DNA of 64,000 bases from assembly GCF_005222205.1 (NCBI RefSeq), contig NZ_CP032345.1, forward strand, positions 1,985,501 to 2,049,500. Direction: 5' to 3'. Numbering within the stretch: the stretch's first letter is position 1; the number at the start of each line of letters is the position of its first letter. Under the pieces are notes generated by a model, which was not told the origin of the DNA, did no database searches, and saw nothing but the letters and a program-made list of their open reading frames with translations. The stretch is from Azospirillum brasilense. GTDB taxonomy: Bacteria; Pseudomonadota; Alphaproteobacteria; Azospirillales; Azospirillaceae. Shown one piece after another: positions 9,816-26,546 of this stretch. A program made the position numbers and the translations under genes.

Positions 9816-11186
9816 TCAGGCGATCACCACGCGGTTGCGGCCCTGGCGCTTGGCCTCGTAGAGCGCGGCGTCGGCCCGGCGGACGGTGTGTTCGTAATCC
9901 GGGTGCCCCTCGTGCAGGGCCGCCCCGATCGAAGCGGTGACCCGCAGCCCGTTCCCGGCGCCGTGAAAACGGTGCTCCTCGACCGTTCGGCGCAGTTGGT
10001 CGGCCTTCACGCGCAGCGACGCCTCGTCCATCTCGGTCAGCAGGATGAGGAACTCCTCCCCGCCGTAGCGGAAGACGAAATCGCCGGCCCGGACGTGGGT
10101 GTGCAGCAGTTCGGCCATGTCCGACAGGACGGAGTCGCCCGCCTGGTGGCCCAGCGTGTCGTTGATCGTCTTGAAATGGTCGGCGTCCATCAGCAGCACG
10201 GCGAAGGGCTTGCCGTGACGCAGGCTGATGGCGACCTCGCGCTGGAAGATCGCCGGCATGAAGCGCCGCGTCAGCAGGCGGGTCAGCGGGTCGCGCCCGC
10301 TTTCGATCTCCATCGCCTTCTCGATGATGGTGCCGAGGACGTAGGCGATCTCCGTGACGTCGTTGTTCAGCTCCTTCACGAAGGCGGGTGTGATCCAGCC
10401 GCCCTCCACCGCCGCGGTCACCTTGGCGCTGATGCGGGTGGTGCGGTTGCGGATGAGGTCCAGCTCGGTGACGCGGCCGAAGGTCAGCTCCGCCTTGTGG
10501 TTCAGCCACAGGCCGAAATCGGAGGATTCGATGGGCGGCGGGCTTGCGTGGTTGCGGTCCTCATGCGCGTAGAAGGACACCACCGTGTTGCGCAGCCAAT
10601 CGAACAGCGACGATTTCAGCCGCTCGCCCTCCAGCGCAAGATTGGGGCCGCTCATGAACATCTTCAGCGACTGCTGGTGGCGGACGTTGCCCAGCAGGTC
10701 GCCCAGATAGGCCTCGTGCATGTTGTCCAGCACGGTGTCCAGCAACTCGCCGACGAACAGGATGGCGGACGCGGTCTGGGCGCGGCTGAGGTCGGCGGCC
10801 AGCAGCCGGGCGGACAGCTCCTTCTTGACGATCCGCATCCCGGCGTTGACCAGGGTCAGCGGGATGTTGATGCGGGCGTGGATCAGCCCGACTTGGTAAT
10901 TCTGCTCCAGCACCGTCGCGATGGCCTCGTCGGTGGAGGCGGTGAAGAGCGCCGTGATCCAGCGCGCCAGCGACGGGCGCAGCCGTTCCTGGACCAGGGT
11001 GTGGCTGAGGAAGGTGTTGCTGTCCGGGCGCTCGAGCAGGATCGCGTAGAAGACGCCCGAGATCGCCTCGGCCTCGGCGAGCGCGATGGCCGTCACGCGC
11101 TCGCGCACGGCGGGTTCGGTGTCCGCCCACAGCGACGACAGCGTGGCGGCGAGGATCGCGGCCTTGCGGTCTTTCTGGCTGTCCAT
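9816..11186 (-). CDS. Globin-coupled diguanylate cyclase (DosC-like oxygen sensor)
   Basis: 456 residues from ATG 11186, which has AGGAACAGGG upstream. Residues 1-160 are a globin-coupled sensor domain. EQNYQVGLIHARINIPL carries His103, matching the proximal heme His98 of E. coli DosC (VHARIGIP), and Tyr47 in GVFYAIL matches its distal Tyr43. The middle part FGLWLNHKAELTFGRV (224 on) is also DosC-specific. The GGDEF domain starts at RDPLTRLLTRRFMPAIF (298). The active site is GGEEF 375-379 with an inhibitory RxxD (RAGD, 366-369) five residues before it. Predicted to make c-di-GMP in response to heme-bound oxygen, with product inhibition. Divergent from the FixL-like kinase at 11433. Confidence 0.92.
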   Translation of the reverse strand: MDSQKDRKAAILAATLSSLWADTEPAVRERVTAIALAEAEAISGVFYAILLERPDSNTFLSHTLVQERLRPSLARWITALFTASTDEAIATVLEQNYQVGLIHARINIPLTLVNAGMRIVKKELSARLLAADLSRAQTASAILFVGELLDTVLDNMHEAYLGDLLGNVRHQQSLKMFMSGPNLALEGERLKSSLFDWLRNTVVSFYAHEDRNHASPPPIESSDFGLWLNHKAELTFGRVTELDLIRNRTTRISAKVTAAVEGGWITPAFVKELNNDVTEIAYVLGTIIEKAMEIESGRDPLTRLLTRRFMPAIFQREVAISLRHGKPFAVLLMDADHFKTINDTLGHQAGDSVLSDMAELLHTHVRAGDFVFRYGGEEFLILLTEMDEASLRVKADQLRRTVEEHRFHGAGNGLRVTASIGAALHEGHPDYEHTVRRADAALYEAKRQGRNRVVIA

Positions 11187-11432
11187 CGTCCCTGTTCCTT
11201 TGCGCAACCGCCCCCGACCCCTGTGAATTCTTAACGCCCGGAGACCGTCAGGCAAAGCGACAATCGCTCGTGCGGCTGGTCGGGTTCATTGATGCATTAA
11301 GGTTAAACTTCCATTATGGTTTTCGCGTGAGATTGGCGGTGGCCGGGGACGGCACCGTCTTACGTTGGGCATGCCACGCGGGCGGTCCCTCAACGGCCCC
11401 GTTGTACTGCGTGCGGAGAGTTTTTCACAGCC

Positions 11433-13697
<2,265 letters not shown>

Positions 13698-13727
13698 TGG
13701 ACGTTCGACGGTGTGACGGCAAAAAAT

Positions 13728-13752
13728 AAGGCGCCTTGCGGCGCCTTTCTTC
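13728..13752 (+). terminator. Intrinsic terminator after the sensor kinase
   Basis: Stem AAGGCGCC, loop TTGC, complement GGCGCCTT, then TCTTC; preceded by an A-run, so it may work both ways and also end the minus-strand odhB transcript (odhB stop at 13825). Confidence 0.85.
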
Positions 13753-13824
13753 AGGTTCCGGAGGCTTTCGTCCCCGGCGTTCGGGTGCGGGAGGACACGG
13801 CCTCCCGCAGTCCCTTCATGCTTC

Positions 13825-15075
13825 TCAGACGTCCAGCAGCAGGCGCCGCGGGTCCTCGATGTTTTCCTTGATGCGGACGAGGAAGGTCACCGCCTCCTTG
13901 CCGTCGATGATGCGGTGGTCGTAGGACAGGGCCAGATACATCATCGGGCGGATCTCGATCTTCCCGTTCACGACGACCGGACGCTCCTGGGTCTTGTGCA
14001 TGCCCAGGATGGCCGACTGCGGCGGGTTGATGATCGGGGTGGACATCAGCGAGCCGTAGACGCCGCCGTTGGAGATCGTGAAGGTGCCGCCGGTCAGCTC
14101 GTCCATCGACAGCTTGCCGTCGCGGCCCTTCTTGCCCAGCTCGCCGATCTTGCCCTCGATCTGGGCGAAGCCGAGCTTGTCGGCGTCGCGGACGATCGGA
14201 ACCACCAGACCCTGCGGCGTGCCGACGGCGACGCCGATGTCGTAATAGTTCTTATAGACGAGGTCGGTGCCGTCGATCTCGGCGTTGACCGCCGGGATTT
14301 CCTTCAGCGCCTGGATGGCCGCCTTCACGAAGAAGGACATGAAGCCGAGACGCACCTTGTGGCGCTTCTCGAAGAAGTCCTTGTACTCGTTGCGCAGCGC
14401 CATGACGTTGGTCATGTCCACCTCGTTGAAGGTGGTCAGCATGGCGGCGCTGTTCTGGGCCTCCTTCAGACGCTCGGCGATGCGCTGGCGCAGACGGGTC
14501 ATGCGGACCCGCTCCTCCTGCGCGGCGCGCGGACGGTCGCCCGCGGTGCCGGCGGTCCACTGGTACTTCTGCGGCGCGGCGGCCGGAGCGGCGGCGGGGG
14601 CCGCGGCCGGCTTGGCGGCGTGGTCGATCACGTCGCCCTTGGTGATGCGCCCGTCCTTGCCCGTGCCGGCGATCTGCGCGGCGTCGAGGCCCTTCTCGGC
14701 GACCAGCTTGCGGGCGGCCGGGCCGGCGTCGGCCAGGGCGGCGTTGCCCGCCGGGGCCGGAGCGGCGGCCGGGGCAGCCGCCGGAGCCGGAGCGGCGACG
14801 GGAGCGGCGGCCTTGGCCGGGGCGGCCACGGCGGCGCCGGCCTCGCCCAGCACGCCCAGCAGGGCGCCGACGCCGACGTTGGCGCCGTCGGCGGCGACGA
14901 TCTCCGCCAGCGTGCCGGCGGTCGGGGCGTTCACCTCAAGCGTGACCTTGTCGGTCTCCAGCTCGACCAGCGCCTCGTCGGCGGCGACCGCGTCGCCGAC
15001 CTTCTTCAGCCAGCGGGCAACGGTCGCCTCGGAGACGGACTCGCCCAGGGTGGGGACCTTGATTTCGGTAGCCAT
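13825..15075 (-). CDS. odhB: 2-oxoglutarate dehydrogenase E2, dihydrolipoamide succinyltransferase
   Basis: 416 residues. N-terminal lipoyl domain with the lipoylated Lys43 in [11 protein letters not shown]. An Ala/Pro-rich flexible linker is followed by the peripheral subunit-binding domain ([24 protein letters not shown], about 122-150), a second linker, and the catalytic acyltransferase domain with the C-terminal SYDHRIIDG (His387, Asp391). Transfers succinyl from lipoamide to CoA. 42 bp downstream of odhA on the same strand; the lpd gene for E3 is not in the window. Also known as sucB. Confidence 0.97.
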   Translation of the reverse strand: MATEIKVPTLGESVSEATVARWLKKVGDAVAADEALVELETDKVTLEVNAPTAGTLAEIVAADGANVGVGALLGVLGEAGAAVAAPAKAAAPVAAPAPAAAPAAAPAPAGNAALADAGPAARKLVAEKGLDAAQIAGTGKDGRITKGDVIDHAAKPAAAPAAAPAAAPQKYQWTAGTAGDRPRAAQEERVRMTRLRQRIAERLKEAQNSAAMLTTFNEVDMTNVMALRNEYKDFFEKRHKVRLGFMSFFVKAAIQALKEIPAVNAEIDGTDLVYKNYYDIGVAVGTPQGLVVPIVRDADKLGFAQIEGKIGELGKKGRDGKLSMDELTGGTFTISNGGVYGSLMSTPIINPPQSAILGMHKTQERPVVVNGKIEIRPMMYLALSYDHRIIDGKEAVTFLVRIKENIEDPRRLLLDV

Positions 15076-15117
15076 AAGTTCCTCTCGTACTTTCTTGTTC
15101 TACGCCTGGGCGTCGAG

Positions 15118-18042
<2,925 letters not shown>

Positions 18043-18189
18043 ATGTTTGCCTCGGGCGTTTGCCCGGTTCCCTCAGAGAGTTTTTTTGCTTGTCGCGGGG
18101 CTCCGGGCGGCCCCGGATCTCCGGGAGGAGACACGGGGCCGCCGGTCCTTCGGCAATGGGCGGGAATATGGGGTCCCGCCCACGCTTTA

Positions 18190-19065
18190 TCAGCCCTTGA
18201 AGACCTTGAGCATGGTGGAACCCAGGCTCGCGGGGCTGTCGGCGACGGCGATGCCGACGGACTTCATGAACTCGATCTTGAAGTCGGCGGTGTCGTTGCC
18301 GCCGGAGATCACCGCGCCGGCGTGGCCCATGCGGCGGCCCGGAGGCGCGGTGCGCCCGGCGATGAAGCCGACGACCGGCTTCTTGGTCCCGGAGTCGCGG
18401 ATGAACTCCGCGCCCTTGACCTCGGCGTCGCCGCCGATCTCGCCGATCATGATGATGCCCTCGGTCTCCGGGTCCTTCAGGAACAGCTCCAGGCTGTCCA
18501 CGAAGTTCGTCCCGTTGACCGGGTCGCCGCCGATGCCGATGCAGGTCGTCTGGCCCAGCCCCGCCGCGGTGGTCTGCGCCACCGCCTCGTAGGTCAGCGT
18601 GCCCGAGCGCGAGACGATGCCGATCTTGCCGCGCTTGTGGATGTGGCCCGGCATGATGCCGATCTTGCACTCGTCGGGCGTGATGATGCCCGGGCAGTTC
18701 GGCCCGATCAGCCGGGTCTTGGAGTTGCCCAGCGCGCGCTTGACGCGCACCATGTCGAGCACCGGGATGCCCTCGGTGATGCACACCACCAGCGGGATCT
18801 CGGCGTCGATCGCCTCCAGGATGGCGTCGGCCGCGAAGGGCGGCGGCACGTAGATGACGCTGGCGTTGGCGCCGGTCTTCTCGACCGCGTCGGCCACCGT
18901 GTCGAAGACCGGCAGGTCGAGGTGCTTGGTGCCGCCCTTGCCCGGGGTGACGCCGCCGACCATCTTGGTGCCGTAGGCGATCGCCTGCTCGGAATGGAAG
19001 GTGCCCTGGGCGCCGGTGAAGCCCTGGCAGATCACCTTCGTGTTCTTATCGACGAGAACAGCCAT
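18190..19065 (-). CDS. sucD: Succinyl-CoA synthetase alpha subunit
   Basis: 291 residues. CoA-binding Rossmann domain with [21 protein letters not shown], then [22 protein letters not shown], the GRSG-like [23 protein letters not shown], and the phosphohistidine loop [11 protein letters not shown] near residue 245. Together with SucC it interconverts succinyl-CoA and succinate with nucleotide triphosphate formation. Starts one base after the sucC stop, so translation is almost certainly coupled. Confidence 0.98.
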   Translation of the reverse strand: MAVLVDKNTKVICQGFTGAQGTFHSEQAIAYGTKMVGGVTPGKGGTKHLDLPVFDTVADAVEKTGANASVIYVPPPFAADAILEAIDAEIPLVVCITEGIPVLDMVRVKRALGNSKTRLIGPNCPGIITPDECKIGIMPGHIHKRGKIGIVSRSGTLTYEAVAQTTAAGLGQTTCIGIGGDPVNGTNFVDSLELFLKDPETEGIIMIGEIGGDAEVKGAEFIRDSGTKKPVVGFIAGRTAPPGRRMGHAGAVISGGNDTADFKIEFMKSVGIAVADSPASLGSTMLKVFKG

Positions 19066-19066
19066 C

Positions 19067-20263
<1,197 letters not shown>

Positions 20264-20500
20264 CGGGCGTCCATCTGTTTTTATGGTCGGCTGACAAGGT
20301 GTGGTCGGCTGACGATGGGCGAAGATCGGGCAGGCGTTTCCTGCTGGCGGACGCGCCAGGGCGCAAGTCTTCGGGGGAGCTGAGTCCTTGAGGAAGCCTT
20401 ACGCCGGCTGGCGCGAACGTCCGCGGTCACTGTACCACCGGGCGCGGACGGTTCAACCGTCCGCGCCTGGGGCGACAGGGCCGCAGGCCGCCGCGCAGGC

Positions 20501-21550
<1,050 letters not shown>

Positions 21551-21685
21551 CTAGGGATCCAGCGCCCTGAGATTTCGAGGGCGGTTCCTAGCGCGATTCC
21601 GGCCCGAGAGCAAGCGTGACCGCAAGCACGGGACGCGGAACTGTGCAATCGATTACGGCGAATGGCCGCAACGGCAAACAGGAAT

Positions 21686-21714
21686 TTGGCGTTGCGGGTG
21701 CGGCGCACTATTCT
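21686..21714 (+). promoter_or_regulatory. Possible sigma-70 promoter for the secreted protein at 21757
   Basis: TTGGCG, 17 bp, TATTCT (each 4 of 6 to consensus), ending 43 bp before the ATG. It lies in a relatively AT-richer stretch between divergent mdh and this gene. Confidence 0.4.
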
Positions 21715-21756
21715 TTGGATAGGTTTTGAAGGCCATTCGGCATGGGGGGAAGAACC

Positions 21757-22266
21757 ATGATTCGCTTTGCACCGGCATTTTGCCTGACCGTGACGCTGGC
21801 CCTGGGAAGCGGCGGCGCGGCCTTGGGACAAACCGTCGCAGACTATGAGGCCGCTCTGGCCAAGGCCCCGATAAACACGGCGGCGGCCGGCACCGCGGCG
21901 ACCAGTCCGGCGGCCGCTTCGGCGACCACGGCGGCGGATGCCCCGTCGGCCACCGACGTGCTCTATTGCCGGCCCGTGTCGAACTACGTGTACACCTCCG
22001 TCCCGCCGGGGGAGCGCAGCGGCATCGTGGTGCCCTTGGTCGCCTTCGACGGGCCGAGCGACCCGGAGACCATGCGCAAGCGCGCCCTGTGCGAGACGGT
22101 GCGCCGGATGGCGGTGATCCAGTTCGATTCCGGGTCGGGCGAGGAGATCGTCACCCCGCCGCAGCTGATCGACACCGATCCGTCGCGCCCGCTGTATCAG
22201 AACGATCCGACGCTGGCCCCCGATACGCGGCGCGCCCCGGCCCGCCGGCCCCTGGAGATCCAGTAA
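21757..22266 (+). CDS. Secreted hypothetical protein
   Basis: 169 residues from ATG 21757, with GGGGGAAG upstream at good spacing; ATG 21742 is a weaker choice. Sec signal peptide (FAPAFCLTVTLALGSGGAALG, cleaved near AAALGQ). An Ala/Thr-rich linker is followed by a compact domain (LYCRPVSNYVYTSVPPGERSGIVVPLVAFDGP, then ALCETVRRMAVIQFDSG) with two cysteines able to pair, and a disordered tail. Family not recognised; probably periplasmic. Confidence 0.65.
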   Translation: MIRFAPAFCLTVTLALGSGGAALGQTVADYEAALAKAPINTAAAGTAATSPAAASATTAADAPSATDVLYCRPVSNYVYTSVPPGERSGIVVPLVAFDGPSDPETMRKRALCETVRRMAVIQFDSGSGEEIVTPPQLIDTDPSRPLYQNDPTLAPDTRRAPARRPLEIQ

Positions 22267-22296
22267 GGGACATTTCGGGGACGGCGCTCCGCGGCG

Positions 22297-23526
22297 TCAG
22301 GAGCGGACGCCGTAGAGCGCGAGGTGGCGGGTCATGTCCGCCGCGGGCAGCGGGTAGTCGGTGCCCTGGCGGGCGTTCAGCACGGCGCGCGGCGGGATGC
22401 CGGCGGCGCGGATCTGCACCCGCATGGCGCAGCGCATCGAGTAGCCCGCCCGCCAGACCAGCGCGGTGACCGCGCGGGGGTCGCCGGAGCGCAGGATGTC
22501 GTCCACGATCCCCGGATGGACGGCGGCGCGCAGGGCCAGGGCGGCGCGGACGAAGTCCGTTTCCTCCCAGGACAGGGCGTCGCCCAGCGCCGTCTCGTCC
22601 AGGGCGCCCTGGCGGTGCAGGCGGACGGCGCGGCGCCCCGGCGACTCGGCGGGATCGCGTTCCTCGACCCAGGAGACGCGCCGGCGGGTCACGGCGGCAA
22701 CCTCCGCCGCGGTGACCGCGTCCAGATCGGTGCGGCGGCGCAGCAGGTCGGCCACCGAGTCGTCGACGAACTCCGCCAGCCGCAGGGCCAGCCGCTGCGG
22801 CAGGGCCGGCCGGCCGGCCAGCTTGGCCTGCCAGTCCGGATGGCCGCCCGACCGCTCCACCAGATCCTCCAGCCGGTCGTCCGGGATGACCGCGCCGTCG
22901 TTGTCCAGCAGGACGCCCGTGGCCTCCGCGTCGCCCGTGTCGACGATGGCGCAGGACAGCGGCGCGCTGACCGCCGGCCGCCGCGCGATGGCCGCCAGCG
23001 CCCAGCCGGCGGGGTGGGCGGCGACAATCTCCAGCAAATCCTCATCGGTCAGGGTGGCGCAGCAATGCAGGATCGGCTCCGCCACCGAGCGTTCCACGTC
23101 GCGGGCCAACGTGCGCGCCACGGCGGGCGGGGCGCAGGCGACGTCCTTCAGCGCCCCGGCCAGCGCCATCCTCACATGGGTCGCGTGGTCGCGGGCCAGC
23201 CGCTCCAGCATGCGCAGGGCGGCGGCGGTGGCCTTGTCCTGGCGGTCCGGCGGCAGGTCGGGCAGCAGCCGGCACAGCTTGCGCGCCAGAAGCGCGCGAA
23301 CCCCGGCGTCGCCCATGCCGGCCCGCCGCGATTCGACCAGCGCCGCGCCGACGCGGCGGCGCGCCGGTTCCGGCACCGGAGGAGCGGGGGGAGAATCGTC
23401 GAACAGATAGCCGAGCAGTTCCGGGTCCACCCCGTCGTCCATGGGGGTGTCCGTTCGCGGCGCCGAGCGGGCCGCGCCGGGACGGTCGTCCCCGTGATCG
23501 GCGTGAGGGGGCTGACGTGGCTGCAT
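22297..23526 (-). CDS. DUF2336 family protein
   Basis: 409 residues from ATG 23526 (an alternative start is 23442). The disordered N-terminus ends at DDGVDPELLGYLFDD. The body is all-helical, HEAT-like repeats: VRALLARKLCRLLPDLPPDR, RDVERSVAEPILHCCATLTDEDLLEIV and PPDWQAKLAGRP-type segments, ending in ALVWRAGYSMRCAMRVQIRAAGIP, typical of the alphaproteobacterial DUF2336 family. Such proteins are often near signalling or motility genes, but their biochemical role is not known to me. No membrane segment. Confidence 0.75.
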   Translation of the reverse strand: MQPRQPPHADHGDDRPGAARSAPRTDTPMDDGVDPELLGYLFDDSPPAPPVPEPARRRVGAALVESRRAGMGDAGVRALLARKLCRLLPDLPPDRQDKATAAALRMLERLARDHATHVRMALAGALKDVACAPPAVARTLARDVERSVAEPILHCCATLTDEDLLEIVAAHPAGWALAAIARRPAVSAPLSCAIVDTGDAEATGVLLDNDGAVIPDDRLEDLVERSGGHPDWQAKLAGRPALPQRLALRLAEFVDDSVADLLRRRTDLDAVTAAEVAAVTRRRVSWVEERDPAESPGRRAVRLHRQGALDETALGDALSWEETDFVRAALALRAAVHPGIVDDILRSGDPRAVTALVWRAGYSMRCAMRVQIRAAGIPPRAVLNARQGTDYPLPAADMTRHLALYGVRS

Positions 23527-23632
23527 CGGGATATCCAACGACGGGTGGGTTAACGGGCCGCTAATGGCCCCGAACTTGTCGCCGGTGCCCGCCGGGCGCA
23601 ACCGTACCCTGTGCCGCCAGTCGAGCCGCCAG

Positions 23633-23767
23633 TCACGCCATCGGCCGGGGATGTGAAAGCGGCGAAAACGGACGCTGAAAAGAAAAAGGGCCGCAACCCC
23701 GGTGGGGCGCGGCCTTGAAGAGTTTAGGGAGGAAACGCACTGCAAAAGCAGTAACGGGGCGGATCAT
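23633..23767 (-). CDS. Possible 44-residue leader ORF inside a short transcription unit
   Basis: Start ATG 23767 has AAGG 9 bp upstream; the peptide begins MIRPVTAFAVRFLPKLFKAA and ends at 23633. The hairpin terminator at 23683-23714 lies within its second half, as in attenuator leaders or non-coding transcripts. No amino-acid run that would name a regulated pathway is obvious (five Phe, several Pro/Arg). It may not be translated. Confidence 0.25.
   Translation of the reverse strand: MIRPVTAFAVRFLPKLFKAAPHRGCGPFSFQRPFSPLSHPRPMA
23683..23714 (-). terminator. Intrinsic terminator in the DUF2336-lysK intergenic region
   Basis: On the minus strand: GGCCGC, then inner stem CCCC/GGGG around ACC, GCGGCC, then CTTTTTCTTTT. 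Nothing annotated on the minus strand ends here apart from the short candidate leader, so it implies a short minus-strand transcript of roughly 100 nt. Confidence 0.75.
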
Positions 23768-23787
23768 AGGCTCTGACCTTGGTGGAT

Positions 23788-23807
23788 GGTAATACCAAGT
23801 TGGTATT
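23788..23807. promoter_or_regulatory. Overlapping palindromes, FadR/PdhR-type operator candidate
   Basis: TGGTAATACCA at 23788-23798 fits the TGGTNNNACCA consensus of the GntR/FadR subfamily. It overlaps a perfect 17-bp palindrome (AATACCAA-G-TTGGTATT, 23791-23807). The same 11-mer appears upstream of sdhC (41603). It lies 21 bp upstream of the leader ORF start on the minus strand. Confidence 0.5.
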
Positions 23808-24140
23808 GGTGCGGTGCGGTGTGTGCATGGCGATGCGGGAATAAAATGTTGTTTGCCCAGCGTGTGAGCAGGATTTCGACCGTTTGCACACATTCGAGCC
23901 GGATGGACGGATGATGGAAACGCAAACGATCAGGCTGCGAGTATTGTTTGTGACCGGAGCTATGGTGGGTGAAGTCTCACCGGATGCTGAGCGACCTCCA
24001 TCCGGCCATGCCCCTGGGCGCCACCGTCCTTGAAGGCGGTTTGCGTGCCGGGCGGATTGTTCGTGAGGCTTGCCGGTCCGCTGGAAAAACCCTCCCCCGC
24101 GGCGGGCCGCGGCGCGGGGAAGGGGAAAGGGAGACGGTGC

Positions 24141-25709
24141 TCAGGCGGCCAGCTTCTCGCGGATCAGCGCCTTGGTCTCGTCCAGGCCGTAGAGCTGGAT
24201 GAAGGAGCCCATGCGCGGGCCGGTGGTCTGGCCGAGCAGCACCTCGTAGAGCGCCTGGAACCACGCGCGCAGCTCGGTGAAGCCGTGCTCCTTGCCGACC
24301 GCGAAGACCTCGTTCTGGATGACGTCGCCCGCCGCGTCGGCGGGGATGGCGTCCAGCCGCGTCAGCAGATCCTCCAGCGCGGCGCGCTCGGCGTCGGTGG
24401 GGGCGCGGAAGCGCTTCGTCGGCTTCACCTGGTCTTGGTAGTAGCGGACGGCGTAGCCGACCAGCTTGTCCAGGAAGGGGCTGTTCTCCGGCGTCGCCTC
24501 GGGCGCGTAGCGGCTGATGAAGCCCCACATCACGTCCTTGGTCTCGGCGTTCGCCGCCCCGGCGAGGTTGAGCAGCAGGTTGAAGGACACGTCCGAGCGC
24601 ACCGCCGGCGCCGTGCCGTTGTGGATGTGCCAGGCCGGGTTCTCCAGCGCCTTGGCCGGCTCCTCCACCGGCAGCTTGGCGACGAAGGCCAGATACTCGT
24701 CCACCGCCCGCGGGATCACGTCGAAATACAGGCGCTTGGCCGACTTCGGCTTCTGGAACATGTAGAGGGCGAGGCTCTCCGGCGGGGCGTAGGCCAGCCA
24801 CTCCTCCATGGTCAGGCCGTTGCCCTTGGACTTGGAGATCTTCTGGCCCTTGTCGTCGAGGAACAGCTCGTAGTTGAAGCCCTGCGGCGGGGTGCCGCCG
24901 AGGATGTTGACGATCTTCCCGGCCAGCTCGGCCGACGGGATCAGGTCCTTGCCGTACATCTCGTAATCGACGCCCAGCGCGTACCAGCGCATGCCCCAGT
25001 CGGGCTTCCACTGGAGCTTCACATGGCCGCCGGTGACGGGGACCTCGACCTTCTTGCCGTCCTCGTCCTGGAAGACGATGGTGCCGGCGTCCACGTCGCG
25101 CTCCAGCACCGGGACCTGAAGCACGCGCCCCGTGGAGGGGGAGACGGGCAGGAACGGGCTGTAGGTCTGCTGGCGCTCCTCGCCCAGCGTCGGCAGCATA
25201 ACGGCCATGATCTCGTCATAGCGCCGCAGCACGCCGAGCAGCGCCTCGTCGAATCGGCCCGACTTGTACCAGTCGGTGGAGGACTGGAACTCGTACTCGA
25301 AGCCGAAGCTGTCGAGGAAGGCCCGCAGCCGCGCGTTGTTGTGCGCGCCGAAGCTGTCGTGCGTGCCGAACGGGTCGGGGACCTGGGTCAGCGGCTTGCC
25401 GAGATTGGCGGCGACCAGCTCCTTGTTTGGGATGTTGTCCGGAACCTTGCGCAGCCCGTCCATGTCGTCGGAGAAGCAGAAGAGCTTCGTCGGGATGTCG
25501 CTCATCCGCTGGAAGGCCTGACGGACCATGGTGGTGCGCGCCACCTCGCCGAAGGTGCCGATGTGCGGCAGGCCCGACGGACCGTAGCCGGTCTCGAACA
25601 GGACGTAGCCTTTGGCCGGCGGCTCTTTCGCGAAGCGCGCGACGAGTTTGCGCGCCTCCTCGAACGGCCACGCCTTCGCCTGCAACGCCAATTCCCGCTC
25701 GCCGGTCAT
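24141..25709 (-). CDS. lysK: Lysyl-tRNA synthetase, class I
   Basis: 522 residues. Class I signatures: the HIGH-type [21 protein letters not shown] near residue 45 and [16 protein letters not shown] near 290, with the family-typical [16 protein letters not shown], the [16 protein letters not shown] region and [15 protein letters not shown]. Charges tRNA-Lys with lysine. Many alphaproteobacteria and archaea use this class I form in place of the common class II LysS; no class II gene is in the window. Upstream on the other strand is an SMR pump gene. Confidence 0.97.
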   Translation of the reverse strand: MTGERELALQAKAWPFEEARKLVARFAKEPPAKGYVLFETGYGPSGLPHIGTFGEVARTTMVRQAFQRMSDIPTKLFCFSDDMDGLRKVPDNIPNKELVAANLGKPLTQVPDPFGTHDSFGAHNNARLRAFLDSFGFEYEFQSSTDWYKSGRFDEALLGVLRRYDEIMAVMLPTLGEERQQTYSPFLPVSPSTGRVLQVPVLERDVDAGTIVFQDEDGKKVEVPVTGGHVKLQWKPDWGMRWYALGVDYEMYGKDLIPSAELAGKIVNILGGTPPQGFNYELFLDDKGQKISKSKGNGLTMEEWLAYAPPESLALYMFQKPKSAKRLYFDVIPRAVDEYLAFVAKLPVEEPAKALENPAWHIHNGTAPAVRSDVSFNLLLNLAGAANAETKDVMWGFISRYAPEATPENSPFLDKLVGYAVRYYQDQVKPTKRFRAPTDAERAALEDLLTRLDAIPADAAGDVIQNEVFAVGKEHGFTELRAWFQALYEVLLGQTTGPRMGSFIQLYGLDETKALIREKLAA

Positions 25710-25852
25710 GGTAGAGCCCCTTCAAAACTCGACGGAAGTGTAGAAAGGCAGCGACCCTAGGGCGCAGCGCGCCGTCCGTCAACGGGCGCCGCGCTTGTCC
25801 GTCCTACGGTTTGCGCGCATTTCTGGAAGATGATCATCCGTCGAGGACCCGC

Positions 25853-26176
25853 ATGAGCTGGCTGTTTCTGTCCGTCGCCATCGCCTTCGAGATCGTGGGC
25901 ACCGTCGCCATGAAGATGTCCGACGGCATGACCCGCCTGTGGCCCAGCCTGGCGGTGGTCGCCTGCTATCTGGTGGCCTTCGCGATGCTGGCCCAGGCGC
26001 TGCGCGAGATCGAGGTGGGCGTGGCCTACGCCATCTGGTCCGCGGTGGGCACGGCGGCCATCGCGGCGATCGGGGTGTGGGTGTTCGGCGAGTCGCTGAA
26101 CTTCCTGAAGCTGGCGGGGATTCTGCTGATCGTGGCGGGGGTGGTGAGTTTGCGGATGTCGGGGGGCGGGGCGTAG
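25853..26176 (+). CDS. Small multidrug resistance (SMR) family transporter
   Basis: 107 residues, four TM helices, the EmrE/SugE size. Glu13 in AFEIVGTVAMKMSDG is the conserved proton/substrate carboxylate of helix 1; YAIWSAVGTAAIAAIGVWVFGESLNFLKLAGILLIVAGVVSLRMSG is the classic helix 3-4 signature. GAGGA precedes the ATG. Exports cationic drugs or guanidinium-type compounds in exchange for protons; which one cannot be told here. Confidence 0.93.
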   Translation: MSWLFLSVAIAFEIVGTVAMKMSDGMTRLWPSLAVVACYLVAFAMLAQALREIEVGVAYAIWSAVGTAAIAAIGVWVFGESLNFLKLAGILLIVAGVVSLRMSGGGA

Positions 26177-26339
26177 GGGTTTGTAAATCCGTCTGATGAA
26201 GATATTCATGCCTGTTCACGCCAATGGCGCAGTCATCATTTCAATGTGCCTCGGTTCTTGGCAGACTGGTCAAGATTACCGCTTTCACGGGCTTGCTTCG
26301 GGGTTGGCATCATGCAATTCTAGTATATAGGAGCCAGCC

Positions 26340-26546
26340 ATGTCACAGGACGAACGCCAGATAGAATCTCTTCGCCAATGGCTGACAGGCGTAATCGTGA
26401 TCGTCGCGGTTATTGTGTCATTCGTTGGCTTTGCCCGAGTTTCTGTGGCATGGACCTTGACGATCGCGTCTGGGGTGCTTGTGTTTTTGGTATTGTTCCT
26501 ATGGAATATCGGTCGAAAAAAGCGGGCCAGGAGAACGCGGCGGTAA
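26340..26546 (+). CDS. Small two-helix membrane protein
   Basis: 68 residues, preceded by ATAGGAGCC. The N-terminal charged segment MSQDERQIESLRQW is followed by two hydrophobic helices (about 15-33 and 38-56) and a very basic tail GRKKRARRTRR, so the C-terminus is likely cytoplasmic. Codon use is more AT-rich than its neighbours. No family recognised. Its 3' end overlaps the converging broken gene by 48 bp. Confidence 0.6.
   Translation: MSQDERQIESLRQWLTGVIVIVAVIVSFVGFARVSVAWTLTIASGVLVFLVLFLWNIGRKKRARRTRR

Larger units (their letters stand above)
23527..24140. other. 614-bp intergenic region between DUF2336 and lysK
   Basis: Besides the leader ORF, terminator and palindromes listed separately, 23830-23960 is AT-richer than its surroundings and may hold promoters. 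I see no further protein gene, tRNA or repeat. lysK ends at 24141 and has no obvious terminator within this gap. Confidence 0.5.
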
